Positions 34,790 to 43,414 of a stretch of DNA of 64,000 nt are shown here, piece after piece. Below the pieces are notes generated by a model. It ran no database searches and was not told where the DNA came from. It saw nothing but the letters and a program-made list of their open reading frames with translations. The stretch is taken from positions 744,001 to 808,000 of the forward strand of contig NZ_CP049156.1 in assembly GCF_011493005.1 (NCBI RefSeq), given 5' to 3'. The position numbers were made by a program, and so were the translations under genes. Origin of the DNA: Caballeronia sp. SBC1. GTDB taxonomy: Bacteria > Pseudomonadota > Gammaproteobacteria > Burkholderiales > Burkholderiaceae. How positions within the stretch are numbered: the stretch's first letter is position 1; each line of letters starts with the position of its first letter.

Positions 34790-35896
34790 ATGAAGACCAA
34801 AGCCGCCATTGCATGGGAAGCTGGAAAGCCGCTCACCATCGAGGAAGTGGATCTCGAAGGGCCGCGCGCCGGTGAAGTGCTGATCGAAGTGAAAGCGACC
34901 GGCATTTGCCACACCGACTACTACACGCTCTCGGGCGCTGATCCGGAAGGCATCTTTCCGGCAATTCTTGGGCATGAAGGCGCGGGTATTGTGGTCGATG
35001 TCGGCCCGGGCGTGGGCACGTTGAGGAAGGGGGATCACGTCATTCCGCTCTATACGCCCGAGTGCCGCCAGTGCAAGTTCTGCCTGTCGCGCAAGACCAA
35101 TCTGTGCCAGGCCATCCGCTCGACGCAAGGCCGCGGTTTGATGCCGGATGCCACTTCGCGGTTTTCCATCGACGGCAAGCCGTTGTTCCATTACATGGGG
35201 ACATCGACGTTTTCGAACTACATCGTCGTGCCGGAGATCGCGGTCGCGAAGGTGCGTGAAGACGCGCCCTTCGACAAGATCTGCTACATCGGTTGCGGCG
35301 TGACGACGGGCGTGGGCGCGGTTGTGTATTCCGCGAAGGTCGAGGCCGGCGCGAACGTGGTGGTGTTCGGGCTGGGTGGTATCGGCTTGAACGTGATCCA
35401 GGGCGCGAAGATGGTCGGGGCGGACAAGATCATTGGCGTCGACATTAACCCGCGTCGCGTGGAGCTTGCCAAGAAGTTCGGCATGACGCACTTCATCAAC
35501 CCGAACGAAGTTCCGAATGTCGTCGACCATATCGTGCAGTTGACCGATGGCGGCGCGGACTATTCGTTCGAATGTATCGGCAACACGAAGGTGATGCGCC
35601 AGGCGCTGGAATGCACGCATAAGGGATGGGGCCAGTCGTTCATCATCGGTGTGGCGGCGGCGGGCGAGGAGATCAGCACGCGGCCGTTTCAACTAGTCAC
35701 GGGCCGTGAGTGGAAGGGCTCGGCGTTCGGCGGCGCACGGGGCCGCACCGACGTGCCGAAGATCGTAGACTGGTACATGGAAGGCAAGATCAACATCGAC
35801 GATCTGATTACGCATACGCTGCCGCTCGAGCGTATCAACGAAGGCTTCGACCTGATGAAGAAGGGCGAGTCGATCCGCTCGGTGGTGTTGTACTAA
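34790..35896 (+). CDS. frmA: S-(hydroxymethyl)glutathione dehydrogenase / class III alcohol dehydrogenase
   Basis: Zn- and NAD-dependent enzyme that oxidises S-hydroxymethylglutathione to S-formylglutathione in formaldehyde detoxification; it also acts as GSNO reductase. The start is ATG 34790 behind AAAGGAG (34775-34781), giving 368 residues. Catalytic Zn ligands are in [12 protein letters not shown] and LGHEGAG. The structural Zn Cys cluster is [17 protein letters not shown]. The nucleotide-binding [13 protein letters not shown] and the class III hallmark [12 protein letters not shown], for glutathione carboxylate binding, are present. fghA follows 72 bp downstream and completes the pathway to formate. 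Confidence 0.96.
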   Translation: MKTKAAIAWEAGKPLTIEEVDLEGPRAGEVLIEVKATGICHTDYYTLSGADPEGIFPAILGHEGAGIVVDVGPGVGTLRKGDHVIPLYTPECRQCKFCLSRKTNLCQAIRSTQGRGLMPDATSRFSIDGKPLFHYMGTSTFSNYIVVPEIAVAKVREDAPFDKICYIGCGVTTGVGAVVYSAKVEAGANVVVFGLGGIGLNVIQGAKMVGADKIIGVDINPRRVELAKKFGMTHFINPNEVPNVVDHIVQLTDGGADYSFECIGNTKVMRQALECTHKGWGQSFIIGVAAAGEEISTRPFQLVTGREWKGSAFGGARGRTDVPKIVDWYMEGKINIDDLITHTLPLERINEGFDLMKKGESIRSVVLY

Positions 35897-35968
35897 GCGA
35901 AGCGCGAGCTGGAGTGGCGCGCTAAAGACGGTGCGCTGCCTCGGCGAAAAATTCGAAGGGATGAAGCA

Positions 35969-36814
35969 ATGCTAGAACTTGTGGAAGAACATAAGTGCTG
36001 CGGCGGCGTGCAGCGAACCTATCAACACGACTCGCAATCGATCGGCTTGCCGATGCGGTTCTCGGTGTTTTTACCGGCCGAGGCAGCAACAGGAAAAGTG
36101 CCCGCATTGTTCTATCTCGCGGGGCTGACTTGCACAGAAGAGACCTTCCCGATCAAGGCCGGCGCGCAGCGTTATGCGGCCGAGCATGGCATTGCGTTGA
36201 TCGCACCGGACACCAGCCCGCGCGGTGCGGGCGTACCGAACGAAAGCGCGGCGTGGGACTTCGGCGTGGGTGCGGGGTTTTACGTCGATGCAACGCAGGA
36301 ACCGTGGGCGCGTAACTATCGGATGTACTCGTATGTAACGCAGGATCTGCGCGCGGCGGTGTTGGCTGAATTGCCGGTGCGTGAGGATCGGCTGGGCATT
36401 TTCGGACACTCGATGGGTGGTCACGGCGCGCTGGTTCTCGCGTTGAAGAACCCGGGTATTTACAAGTCGGTATCGGCATTCGCGCCAATCGCCGCGCCTT
36501 CGCAATCTCCGTGGGGCGTGAAGGCTTTTTCAGGCTATCTCGGCGAGGATCGGGAAACGTGGAAGCAGTATGACGCGAGCGAGCTGGTTAAAAACGCAGC
36601 GTCGAAATTTGAAGGCGGCATCCTGATCGACCAGGGTCTCGCCGATAACTTCCTCGCAGCGCAGTTGCATCCTGAGTTATTCGAAGCGGCGGCGAAGGCG
36701 GCAGGGCAGGCGGTGACCGTGCGCAGGCATGACGGCTACGACCACGGGTATTACTTCATCTCGACGTTTATCGGCGAGCATATTGCGTTTCATGCGCGCA
36801 CGTTGTGTGCTTGA
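35969..36814 (+). CDS. fghA: S-formylglutathione hydrolase
   Basis: Cytosolic serine esterase (esterase D family) that splits S-formylglutathione to formate and glutathione, the step after FrmA. The 281-residue alpha/beta hydrolase shows LAGLTCTEETF near residue 50, the nucleophile elbow GHSMGGHGAL with Ser at about 148, and the late QGLADNFL (Asp) and HDGYDHGYYFI (His). Its length is normal for the family. A ribosome site AAGGGATGAAGCA precedes ATG 35969. A modest hairpin (36828-36848) lies just past the stop. Confidence 0.96.
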   Translation: MLELVEEHKCCGGVQRTYQHDSQSIGLPMRFSVFLPAEAATGKVPALFYLAGLTCTEETFPIKAGAQRYAAEHGIALIAPDTSPRGAGVPNESAAWDFGVGAGFYVDATQEPWARNYRMYSYVTQDLRAAVLAELPVREDRLGIFGHSMGGHGALVLALKNPGIYKSVSAFAPIAAPSQSPWGVKAFSGYLGEDRETWKQYDASELVKNAASKFEGGILIDQGLADNFLAAQLHPELFEAAAKAAGQAVTVRRHDGYDHGYYFISTFIGEHIAFHARTLCA

Positions 36815-36827
36815 GAGTTGGTCAAGC

Positions 36828-36848
36828 GGAAGCGCGAGATGCGCTTTC
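36828..36848 (+). terminator. Weak hairpin after the formaldehyde genes
   Basis: GGAAGCGC (36828-36835) pairs with GCGCTTTC (36841-36848), with one G-U pair, around GAGAT; followed by a GCTTTCG run rather than a clean T-tract. Possible terminator for frmA-fghA. Confidence 0.4.
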
Positions 36849-37001
36849 GCTTTCGATTCCGTCGCGTGAGTTTTCAGTTGGTTCCACCCATGCCTCGAAC
36901 GGATCACGGGCGCAAATCCCTTGATTGCGGTCTTCCGTGCTGATGAAATCCGCGGGCACGTCAACGTCCTAGCAACGCGAGAACTCAGTCAGTGTTTCGA
37001 T

Positions 37002-37784
37002 TTATCTGCGTCCCAGCAAACTCATCCCATACACCCCTGCCGCCAGGATCGTGATCCAGAAGCTTGTCGGCCAGTCGGTGTAATACGCCAGCGTCAATCC
37101 CAACCATGCCTGCACCAGCGCGAAAACCGCCGAGAGCAGCACGCCGGTCGACAGCCGCGTCGCTACGTTTTGCGCCGCCGCTGCCGGTCCCACCATCAGC
37201 GCGAAGACCAGCAAAACGCCCACAATCTGTGTTGATGCCGCCACCGCCAGCGCCGTGATCGCAAGAAACAGGATGGACACGAGGCGCAGCGATACCCCTT
37301 TGGCTTCGGCCAGTTCCGGTTGCAGCGAAGCGAACAACAACGGCCGCATGATGATCGCGAGCGCGCCAAGGCTGACCACCGCGAGCCCTGCCAGCACTAC
37401 GAGCGTTTCGTGGTTCACGCCCAGCACGTTGCCGAACAGCAGCGCAGTCGCTTGACTGGCGTAGGCGGTAAAGAAGTGCAGGAACAGCAAGCCGAAGCCC
37501 AGCGACAACGTCAGGATCACGCCGATAGCAACATCGCGTCCGGTCAGCTTTTCGCCGAGCGCACCCATGCCTATACCCGCCACGAGCGTGAAGCCGATCA
37601 TGCCCCAGAGCGGCGACATGCCGACCAGCACGGCGCCGGTCGCGCCGGTAAAACCCACGTGCGATAACGCGTGACCCGCAAAGGTCTGGCCGCGCAACAC
37701 AAGGAAGTAGCCGACCACGCCCGCCAGCACCGCGACCATCCCCGACGCCGCGAAGGCGTTTTGCATGAACTCGTATTCAAACAT
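37002..37784 (-). CDS. znuB: Metal (Zn/Mn) ABC transporter permease, ZnuB family
   Basis: Inner-membrane permease of a cluster 9 family metal importer. The start MFEYEFMQNAF at 37784 overlaps the ATPase stop by 8 nt; the longer frame from 37841 adds a non-conserved stretch. The 260 residues contain about 8 membrane helices. GHALSHVGFTGATGAVL is the typical loop contacting the ATPase, and LLVFALMVGPAAAAQN is near the C-terminus as in ZnuB/MntB. It is the last gene of the operon transcribed znuA-znuC-znuB on the minus strand. Metal choice cannot be read from this subunit. Confidence 0.92.
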   Translation of the reverse strand: MFEYEFMQNAFAASGMVAVLAGVVGYFLVLRGQTFAGHALSHVGFTGATGAVLVGMSPLWGMIGFTLVAGIGMGALGEKLTGRDVAIGVILTLSLGFGLLFLHFFTAYASQATALLFGNVLGVNHETLVVLAGLAVVSLGALAIIMRPLLFASLQPELAEAKGVSLRLVSILFLAITALAVAASTQIVGVLLVFALMVGPAAAAQNVATRLSTGVLLSAVFALVQAWLGLTLAYYTDWPTSFWITILAAGVYGMSLLGRR

Positions 37785-38706
37785 CGTGGGAATGCGTTCC
37801 GGTGGGGTGGTGAGCGTGGCCGTGGCCATGGGCGTGACCATGGTCGTGATCGTGTGAATGAGAATGGCCTTCGGGACCGTCCTCGTGCGCGTGGTCGAGC
37901 TTCTCGACTTCCACGTCGCCGGCCATCACGAAGATGCGGCCGTTCACGCGCATCACGTCAATGGGCGATCCATATAGCTGCGATAAAACCGGCTTCGTGA
38001 TGACTTCATCGATCGTACCGAGCGCCGCGCGCCCGTTGCCGAGATACAGCACACGGTCGATTGAGTTAAGCAGCGGATTGAGTTCGTGCGCCGAGAACAG
38101 CACGGTAATGCCGAGTTCCCGCTGCACGCTTCGCACGAGATCGACTACGCCGGTTTGATGCCGCGGGTCGAGGCTGATCAGGGGTTCATCGAGGAGCAGG
38201 AGTTTCGGATCGCCGAGCAGGCATTGTGCGAGCAACAAACGCTGCCGTTCGCCGCCCGACAACTCGGACAACGGCCGCATGGCGAGCGTCCGGGCACCGA
38301 CCAGATCGAGCACGCGGTCGACATCGGCACGCGCTGCGGCGTTCGCGAGCGGCAGGCCCCAGCGATGACCGTCTGCGGCCATGGCGACGAAATCGCGTCC
38401 GCGCACATGTCGGCCGGCAAGCCCGCTGCGCGTTTGCGGCATGTAGCCAATGGACGGATTGCCACGTACGACCGGCGCACCGTTCACGCGAATTGTGCCC
38501 TTCGATAACGGCAACAACCCCAGCATGGCGCGCATCAGTGTGGTCTTGCCGGCACCGTTCGGACCCAGCACGCCGATAAACTCGCCAGCGGCGACGTTGA
38601 AGCTGGCGTCCTTGAGGATCGACCGTCCGCCGAGTTCGAGCGCAACGCGTTCGACTTCCAACGCGCCGGCTTTACCCCGCGCTGAACCCGTGTCCGGAGC
38701 CGTCAT
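37777..38706 (-). CDS. znuC: Metal (Zn/Mn) ABC transporter ATPase with His-rich C-terminal tail
   Basis: ATP-binding subunit of 309 residues. Walker A is GPNGAGKTT (48-56), the ABC signature LSGGERQRLLLAQ and Walker B LLLLDEPLISLDP, followed by the switch His in SAHELNP. The conserved ATPase ends near residue 255. Residues 272-309 form an unusual tail with 15 His among 38 residues, alternating with Gly, Ser, Asp and Ala. Such tails can bind Zn or Ni and may store or sense cytosolic metal. It lies between the binding-protein and permease genes, overlapping the latter. Confidence 0.93.
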   Translation of the reverse strand: MTAPDTGSARGKAGALEVERVALELGGRSILKDASFNVAAGEFIGVLGPNGAGKTTLMRAMLGLLPLSKGTIRVNGAPVVRGNPSIGYMPQTRSGLAGRHVRGRDFVAMAADGHRWGLPLANAAARADVDRVLDLVGARTLAMRPLSELSGGERQRLLLAQCLLGDPKLLLLDEPLISLDPRHQTGVVDLVRSVQRELGITVLFSAHELNPLLNSIDRVLYLGNGRAALGTIDEVITKPVLSQLYGSPIDVMRVNGRIFVMAGDVEVEKLDHAHEDGPEGHSHSHDHDHGHAHGHGHAHHPTGTHSHDV

Positions 38707-38749
38707 TGCAACGCGCCCGAAAGCGCGATTGTTCTATTGCCACATCCCG

Positions 38750-39646
38750 TCATTGTGTTTTTCCCTGCAGCGCAACCGACAACGCGTCGAGCTGCGACGT
38801 CATCCATGTCTGGAAGGTCTTGCCGGCGGGCAGCGTCTCGGTGACGCTGATGCTCGGCACGTGTGAATCGTGGGCCACTTTCAACATGCGCTTCGTGAGT
38901 GCTTCCGTCGCCTGGCTGTTATAGATCAGCACGTGCACGCGCCGCTCGCGCAGATCTTTTTCGAACGCAGCAATATCGGTTGCGCTCGGTTCTGTGTCGT
39001 TCATCGCCGCGAGCTGGAAGCGGTTGTTGCGCATGTCGAGCCCGATCGCATCCGACATATAACCGAACACGGGTTCCGTCGCCGTCACGGGTACGCCCTT
39101 GAACTGACTCTTAAGCGCGGCGACCCTGTTATCAATAGGTTTCACCGATGCCAGGAACGCCGCCAGACGCGCGTCGTAGTCAGCCTTGTGCGCCGGGTCC
39201 GCCTGGACCAGATACTGGCTCACCGCTTTCGCCACCGTCGGCATGGTCGCCGGGTCGTACCAGAGATGCGGATTATCGCCGGATTTCTTGCCCATCAGTT
39301 GTGCCGCGACGATGCTCGTGCGTCCCTTGCCCTTCGATGCCGACAGCAGCTTGTCCATCCACGGATCGTAGTCGGCGCCGTTATACACGACAAGCGTCGC
39401 GTTCTGCAACGCGCGCGCGGTCTTGGGGCTGGCTTCGAAGAGATGCGGATCTTCGTCGGGGTTGCTCAGGATGCTCGTCACCTGAACATGATTGCCGCCG
39501 AGCTGGCGCACGACATCGCCATAGAAATTCTCGGCCGCGACCACCGGTACCACGCCGGTGGTCGCCGTTTGCGCCGTGGCTGTGCCGCAGAAGCTGGCAG
39601 AAAGAACTGCGGCGCAGGTCAGGATGGCGGCGGCAAGTTTGCTCAT
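38750..39646 (-). CDS. znuA: Metal ABC transporter substrate-binding protein (cluster A-I, ZnuA/TroA-like)
   Basis: Periplasmic metal-binding protein. The start is ATG 39646 with the ribosome site AGGAAA, giving 298 residues; the upstream frame is not conserved. The signal peptide ends near ATAQ (residues 23-26). Metal ligands by alignment of motifs are His68 (DPHLFE), His127 (NPHLWY) and Glu191 (TEPVFGYM). The third position is His in ZnuA of E. coli but Glu in the Mn-binding PsaA/MntC group. No His-rich loop is present. Zn is the usual annotation, yet Mn or mixed specificity is possible. It is first in the operon; a palindrome that could bind a Zur-like repressor lies at 39784-39798. Confidence 0.88.
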   Translation of the reverse strand: MSKLAAAILTCAAVLSASFCGTATAQTATTGVVPVVAAENFYGDVVRQLGGNHVQVTSILSNPDEDPHLFEASPKTARALQNATLVVYNGADYDPWMDKLLSASKGKGRTSIVAAQLMGKKSGDNPHLWYDPATMPTVAKAVSQYLVQADPAHKADYDARLAAFLASVKPIDNRVAALKSQFKGVPVTATEPVFGYMSDAIGLDMRNNRFQLAAMNDTEPSATDIAAFEKDLRERRVHVLIYNSQATEALTKRMLKVAHDSHVPSISVTETLPAGKTFQTWMTSQLDALSVALQGKTQ

Positions 39647-39783
39647 GGTGTTTCCTGGAATGAGGTGGAAAGAGGCTGACGGCGCGCGCAGCGTTCGCGT
39701 TCTGCGTGCTCTTGCGCCAAGCGTGGAGGCCGGCCTTAGCTCGGCGTTAGGCACTCAGCCGCGACCGTTCGAATCGACAGCGA

Positions 39784-39798
39784 TGATATAACGTATCA
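39784..39798. promoter_or_regulatory. Candidate Zur-like operator
   Basis: TGATA (39784-39788) and TATCA (39794-39798) form an inverted repeat around TAACG, and the AT-rich GATGATATAACGTATCAC context stands out from GC-rich surroundings. It lies about 140 bp upstream of znuA on the minus strand. The match to known Zur boxes is only partial. Confidence 0.35.
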
Positions 39799-39948
39799 CT
39801 CCATTTTGCATCCGCTGGCGTATTACGAAAGCCTGTCCGGACCTCCTCCCAAGCTTCATCCGATAACCCGCAAACCCGCGCCGGTTGGGGTTTTCCCGCA
39901 GTTTTGAGATGCTTTGCGCGCCGCAGCATCGAAACATGGCGGCGTGCC

Positions 39949-40003
39949 TTGACACCGCCTCACGCCTCGCCGATCATTCGACCAAACAGAGAGCAATTGA
40001 TCG
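39949..40003 (+). promoter_or_regulatory. Promoter and 33-bp operator of the polyol ABC operon
   Basis: TTGACA (-35, 39949-39954), a 17-bp spacer and GATCAT (-10, 39972-39977). The -10 lies inside the left arm of a split palindrome: CGATCATTCGACC (39971-39983), 7-bp centre, GAGCAATTGATCG (39991-40003). The arms match 9 of 13 positions. The element has the same size, spacing and end sequences as the one before dalD (50491-50523). Confidence 0.75.
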
Positions 40004-40084
40004 CGCAAAGAGCGTTCGCTCACCATGACGCGTTTCAACTGCGGAATTTTTAAGCAGCGATTCAGAGACGAACCGGAGACAGCC

Positions 40085-40858
40085 GTGAGACTGCAGGACA
40101 AGGTAGCAATCGTGACGGGTGCGGCCAGCGGCATTGGCGAAGCGGTAACGAAACGATTTCTGGATGAAGGCGCGAAAGTCGTTGTCGTCGATCTGAAGGA
40201 CGAAACCGAGTTGGCGCAGCGTTTCCCGGACAGCGCGGGACGTGTGCTTGCTTTGAAAGCCGATGTCACCAAGCGCGAGGACCTGGAGCGCATCGTCTCG
40301 ACCACCGTCGAGAAGTTTGGCGGCATCGACATCCTCTTCAACAACGCGGCGCTCTTCGACATGCGCCCGATCCTTGACGAATCCTGGGACATCTTCGACC
40401 GCCTCTTCTCGGTCAACGTGAAGGGCATGTTCTTCCTGATGCAACTCGTGGCACAACGCATGGTGGAACAGGGCCGCGGCGGCAAGATCGTGAATATGTC
40501 GTCGCAGGCCGGGCGTCGCGGCGAGGCGCTAGTTTCCCACTATTGCGCAACCAAAGCCGCCGTGATCAGCTACACGCAATCAGCCGCACTTGGGCTCGCC
40601 AAGCATGGCATCAACGTGAACAGCATCGCACCAGGCGTGGTTGATACCCCGATGTGGGAGACGGTCGACGCGCTCTTCGCGAAGTATGAAAACCGCCCGC
40701 TCGGCGAGAAGAAACGCCTGGTCGGCGAGGCCGTGCCGCTGGGCCGCATGGGCCGGCCGTTTGACCTGACGGGCGCCGCGCTGTTCCTCGTATCGGCGGA
40801 TTCGGACTACATCACAGCACAAACACTGAACGTGGACGGCGGCAACTGGATGAGCTGA
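40085..40858 (+). CDS. SDR-family polyol dehydrogenase (sorbitol dehydrogenase-like)
   Basis: NAD(P)-dependent short-chain dehydrogenase of 257 residues, first gene of the polyol operon. The start is GTG 40085 (MRLQDKVAIVTG) behind CGGAGA; the open frame extends 20 codons upstream without homology. The Rossmann motif is TGAASGIG (about 12-19), then NNAA near 87-90, catalytic Ser in MSSQAG, and Tyr/Lys in YCATKAA. Asp in VVVDLKD after strand 2 favours NAD over NADP. Homologues in Rhodobacter/Burkholderia polyol operons (SmoS/PolS) oxidise D-sorbitol to fructose or galactitol to tagatose. The following ABC importer supplies the polyol. It is controlled by the operator at 39971-40003. Confidence 0.9.
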   Translation: MRLQDKVAIVTGAASGIGEAVTKRFLDEGAKVVVVDLKDETELAQRFPDSAGRVLALKADVTKREDLERIVSTTVEKFGGIDILFNNAALFDMRPILDESWDIFDRLFSVNVKGMFFLMQLVAQRMVEQGRGGKIVNMSSQAGRRGEALVSHYCATKAAVISYTQSAALGLAKHGINVNSIAPGVVDTPMWETVDALFAKYENRPLGEKKRLVGEAVPLGRMGRPFDLTGAALFLVSADSDYITAQTLNVDGGNWMS

Positions 40859-41027
40859 CGGCGCGCCTTGCATCCCAAGCCACCGCCAGCTGACGAAGCG
40901 AAGATCCGTAGTGAAAGTCATTAGCCAAGTTAATTAAAGCAACACCTGTATTACCCGAGTATCGACTGCTTCAAGCAACGCAACGCAAGACCAGCGCCCG
41001 TGCTAACGATAAAGGAGACGAAACAAC

Positions 41028-42371
41028 ATGAAACGCGCCAACTTCACCCTCAAGAACCTGCCGATGCGCTCGCTCGCATTCGCTGCATTCGCCGTTGCCG
41101 CGATTGCCCCAGTTGCCGCAAAAGCCACGACCGTGACTATCGCTACGCTCAACAACCCGGACATGATCGAGTTGAAGAAGCTGTCACCGGCATTCGAAAA
41201 AGCGAATCCGGACATTCAACTGAAGTGGGTCATTCTCGAAGAAAACGTGCTGCGCCAGCGTGCCACCACCGACATCACCACGAACAGCGGCCAGTTCGAC
41301 GTGATGGCGATCGGCACGTATGAAGCGCCACAATGGGGCAAGCGCGGCTGGCTCGCGCCCATGACGAACCTGCCGGCCAGCTACGATCTCGACGACGTGG
41401 TGAAGACGGCTCGCGACGGCCTCTCGTACAACGGCCAGTTGTATGCGTTGCCGTTCTACGTCGAAAGCTCGATGACGTTTTACCGCAAGGACCTGTTCGA
41501 CGCCGCCGGCCTGAAGATGCCCGACCAGCCGACCTACGACCAGATCAAGCAATTTGCCGACAAGCTCACCGACAAATCCAAGGAGCAGTACGGCATTTGC
41601 CTGCGCGGCAAAGCGGGCTGGGGCGAGAACATGGCGTTCTTCTCGACGGTGGTGAACACGTTCGGCGGCCGCTGGTTCGACGAGAAGTGGCAAGCCCAAC
41701 TCGATACCCCGGAATGGCACAAGGCTCTTACGTTCTACTCGGACCTGCTGAAGAAAGACGGGCCGCCGGGAGCCAGCTCGAATGGCTTCAACGAGAACCT
41801 GACGCTGATGTCATCGGGCAAGTGCGCGATGTGGATCGACGCCACGGTCGCGGCCGGCATGTTGTACAACAAGGCTCAGTCGCAAGTGGCTGACAAGATT
41901 GGCTTCGCTGCAGCGCCGGTCGAGGTTACGCCGAAGGGCTCGCATTGGTTGTGGTCGTGGTCGCTCGCGATTCCGAAGACCTCGAAGTCGCAAGACGCCG
42001 CGAAGAAGTTCGCAACCTGGGCGACGTCGAAGGAGTACATCGAACTGGCGGCGAAGGACGAAGGCTGGGCCTCGGTTCCCCCGGGCACGCGCAAGTCGAC
42101 CTACGCCAATCCGGAATACAAGAAAGCGGCGCCGTTCGGCGACTTCGTGCTGAGCGCAATCGAATCGGCTAACCCGAACGATGCAACGCTGAAAAAGGTG
42201 CCGTACACGGGTGTCCAGTTCGTCGGGATTCCTGAATTCCAGTCGTTCGGCACCGTGGTTGGCCAGTCGATCGCCGGTGTGGTTGCCGGACAGACAACTG
42301 TTGATGCCGCGCTGACGGCCGGCAATGCCGCAGCCAATCGTGCCGTGAAGCAGGCCGGGTACCAGAAGTAA
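41028..42371 (+). CDS. Polyol/sugar ABC transporter substrate-binding protein
   Basis: Periplasmic binding protein (family 1, SmoE/MtlE-like) of 447 residues. The signal peptide runs to about residue 35 (VAAKA cleavage region). The mature protein begins with the usual TVTIATLNNPDMIELKKL and has FDVMAIGTYEAPQWGKRGWL and ALPFYVESSMTFYRKDLFD, as in sorbitol/mannitol-binding proteins. WLWSWSLAIPKTSKSQDAAK is near the hinge. A ribosome site AAGGAGA precedes the ATG. The 169-bp gap after the dehydrogenase has no terminator, so it likely belongs to the same operon. Two permeases, a phosphatase and an ATPase follow. Confidence 0.92.
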   Translation: MKRANFTLKNLPMRSLAFAAFAVAAIAPVAAKATTVTIATLNNPDMIELKKLSPAFEKANPDIQLKWVILEENVLRQRATTDITTNSGQFDVMAIGTYEAPQWGKRGWLAPMTNLPASYDLDDVVKTARDGLSYNGQLYALPFYVESSMTFYRKDLFDAAGLKMPDQPTYDQIKQFADKLTDKSKEQYGICLRGKAGWGENMAFFSTVVNTFGGRWFDEKWQAQLDTPEWHKALTFYSDLLKKDGPPGASSNGFNENLTLMSSGKCAMWIDATVAAGMLYNKAQSQVADKIGFAAAPVEVTPKGSHWLWSWSLAIPKTSKSQDAAKKFATWATSKEYIELAAKDEGWASVPPGTRKSTYANPEYKKAAPFGDFVLSAIESANPNDATLKKVPYTGVQFVGIPEFQSFGTVVGQSIAGVVAGQTTVDAALTAGNAAANRAVKQAGYQK

Positions 42372-42478
42372 GGGCCCGAAGCAGCAACTTGTTGCGCCCA
42401 ACGTAGGACAGCAGGCCGCGCTGCTTCTGTGAAGAGGCCTGGCGCGCGGCCTGCGCATCATCGAGAGGTGACACGATC

Positions 42479-43414
42479 ATGAGTCAACTTAATCCCCCCC
42501 TCACAGACGGTTACGCGGAATCCGCCGCAGCGCGCGACAAGAAACGCGCGAAGTCGGTCCGCTGGCTCATCATGCCGTCGACTGCCGTACTGTTCTTGTG
42601 GATGGCCATCCCGCTCGCGATGACCATCTGGTATTCGTTCTCTCGATACAACCTGCTCAACCCCGATGTCAAAGGGTTTGCCGGAATCGACAACTATGAA
42701 TTCCTGGCTACCGATCCGGCCTTCCTGCCGTCGATTGTTCACACGCTGACGCTGATCGGATCGGTGTTGCTGATCACGGTGATCGGCGGCGTACTGCTTG
42801 CCGTGCTGTTCGACCGCAAGTTCTACGGTCAGGGCATTGCGCGGCTGCTGGTGATTGCGCCGTTCTTCGTCATGCCTACGGTCAGCGCGCTGATCTGGAA
42901 GAACATGATCCTGCATCCGGTGTATGGGCTGATTGCGCAGTTGATGCGAGCCTTGGGGCTCCAGCCGATAGACTGGTTTGGCAACTATCCGCTCTTCGCG
43001 GTGATCGTGATCGTTGCGTGGCAGTGGCTGCCGTTCGCGTTCCTGATTCTCTTCACGGCGATCCAGTCGCTGGATCAGGAGCAAAAGGAAGCGGCGCGCA
43101 TTGACGGCGCCGGCGCGATCTCCATGTTCTTCTACATCACGCTGCCGCACCTGAAGCGCGCGATTGCCGTGGTGGTGATGATGGAAACCATTTTCCTGCT
43201 CTCCATCTTCGCTGAAATCTATACGACAACCGGCGGCGGCCCAGGCACGGCGACCACCATCCTGTCGTACTTGATCTACGCACTTGGCCTGCAGCAATTC
43301 GACGTCGGCCTGGCTTCCGCCGGTGGCATTCTGGCGGTCGTGCTGGCGAACGTCGTTGCGTTCTTCCTGGTGCGCATGCTCGCGAAGAACCTGAAAGGGG
43401 AGTACGAATCATGA
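42479..43414 (+). CDS. Polyol/sugar ABC transporter permease 1
   Basis: Inner-membrane permease of 311 residues (MalF-like, SmoF/MtlF) with six predicted helices. The first helix is preceded by a 35-residue cytosolic N-terminus. The EAA loop, which contacts the ATPase, is EAARIDGAGAISMFFYITLP in the C-terminal third. Its last codons overlap the second permease start (ATGA), showing coupling. It works with the second permease and the ATPase encoded downstream. Confidence 0.93.
   Translation: MSQLNPPLTDGYAESAAARDKKRAKSVRWLIMPSTAVLFLWMAIPLAMTIWYSFSRYNLLNPDVKGFAGIDNYEFLATDPAFLPSIVHTLTLIGSVLLITVIGGVLLAVLFDRKFYGQGIARLLVIAPFFVMPTVSALIWKNMILHPVYGLIAQLMRALGLQPIDWFGNYPLFAVIVIVAWQWLPFAFLILFTAIQSLDQEQKEAARIDGAGAISMFFYITLPHLKRAIAVVVMMETIFLLSIFAEIYTTTGGGPGTATTILSYLIYALGLQQFDVGLASAGGILAVVLANVVAFFLVRMLAKNLKGEYES

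Larger units (their letters stand above)
39647..40084. other. Divergent regulatory region between metal importer and polyol operon
   Basis: This 438-bp gap contains no supported gene. It holds the candidate Zur-like palindrome (39784-39798) on the importer side and the polyol promoter/operator (39949-40003) on the other, plus a GAGCG-TT-CGCTC palindrome at 40010-40021. Confidence 0.6.
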
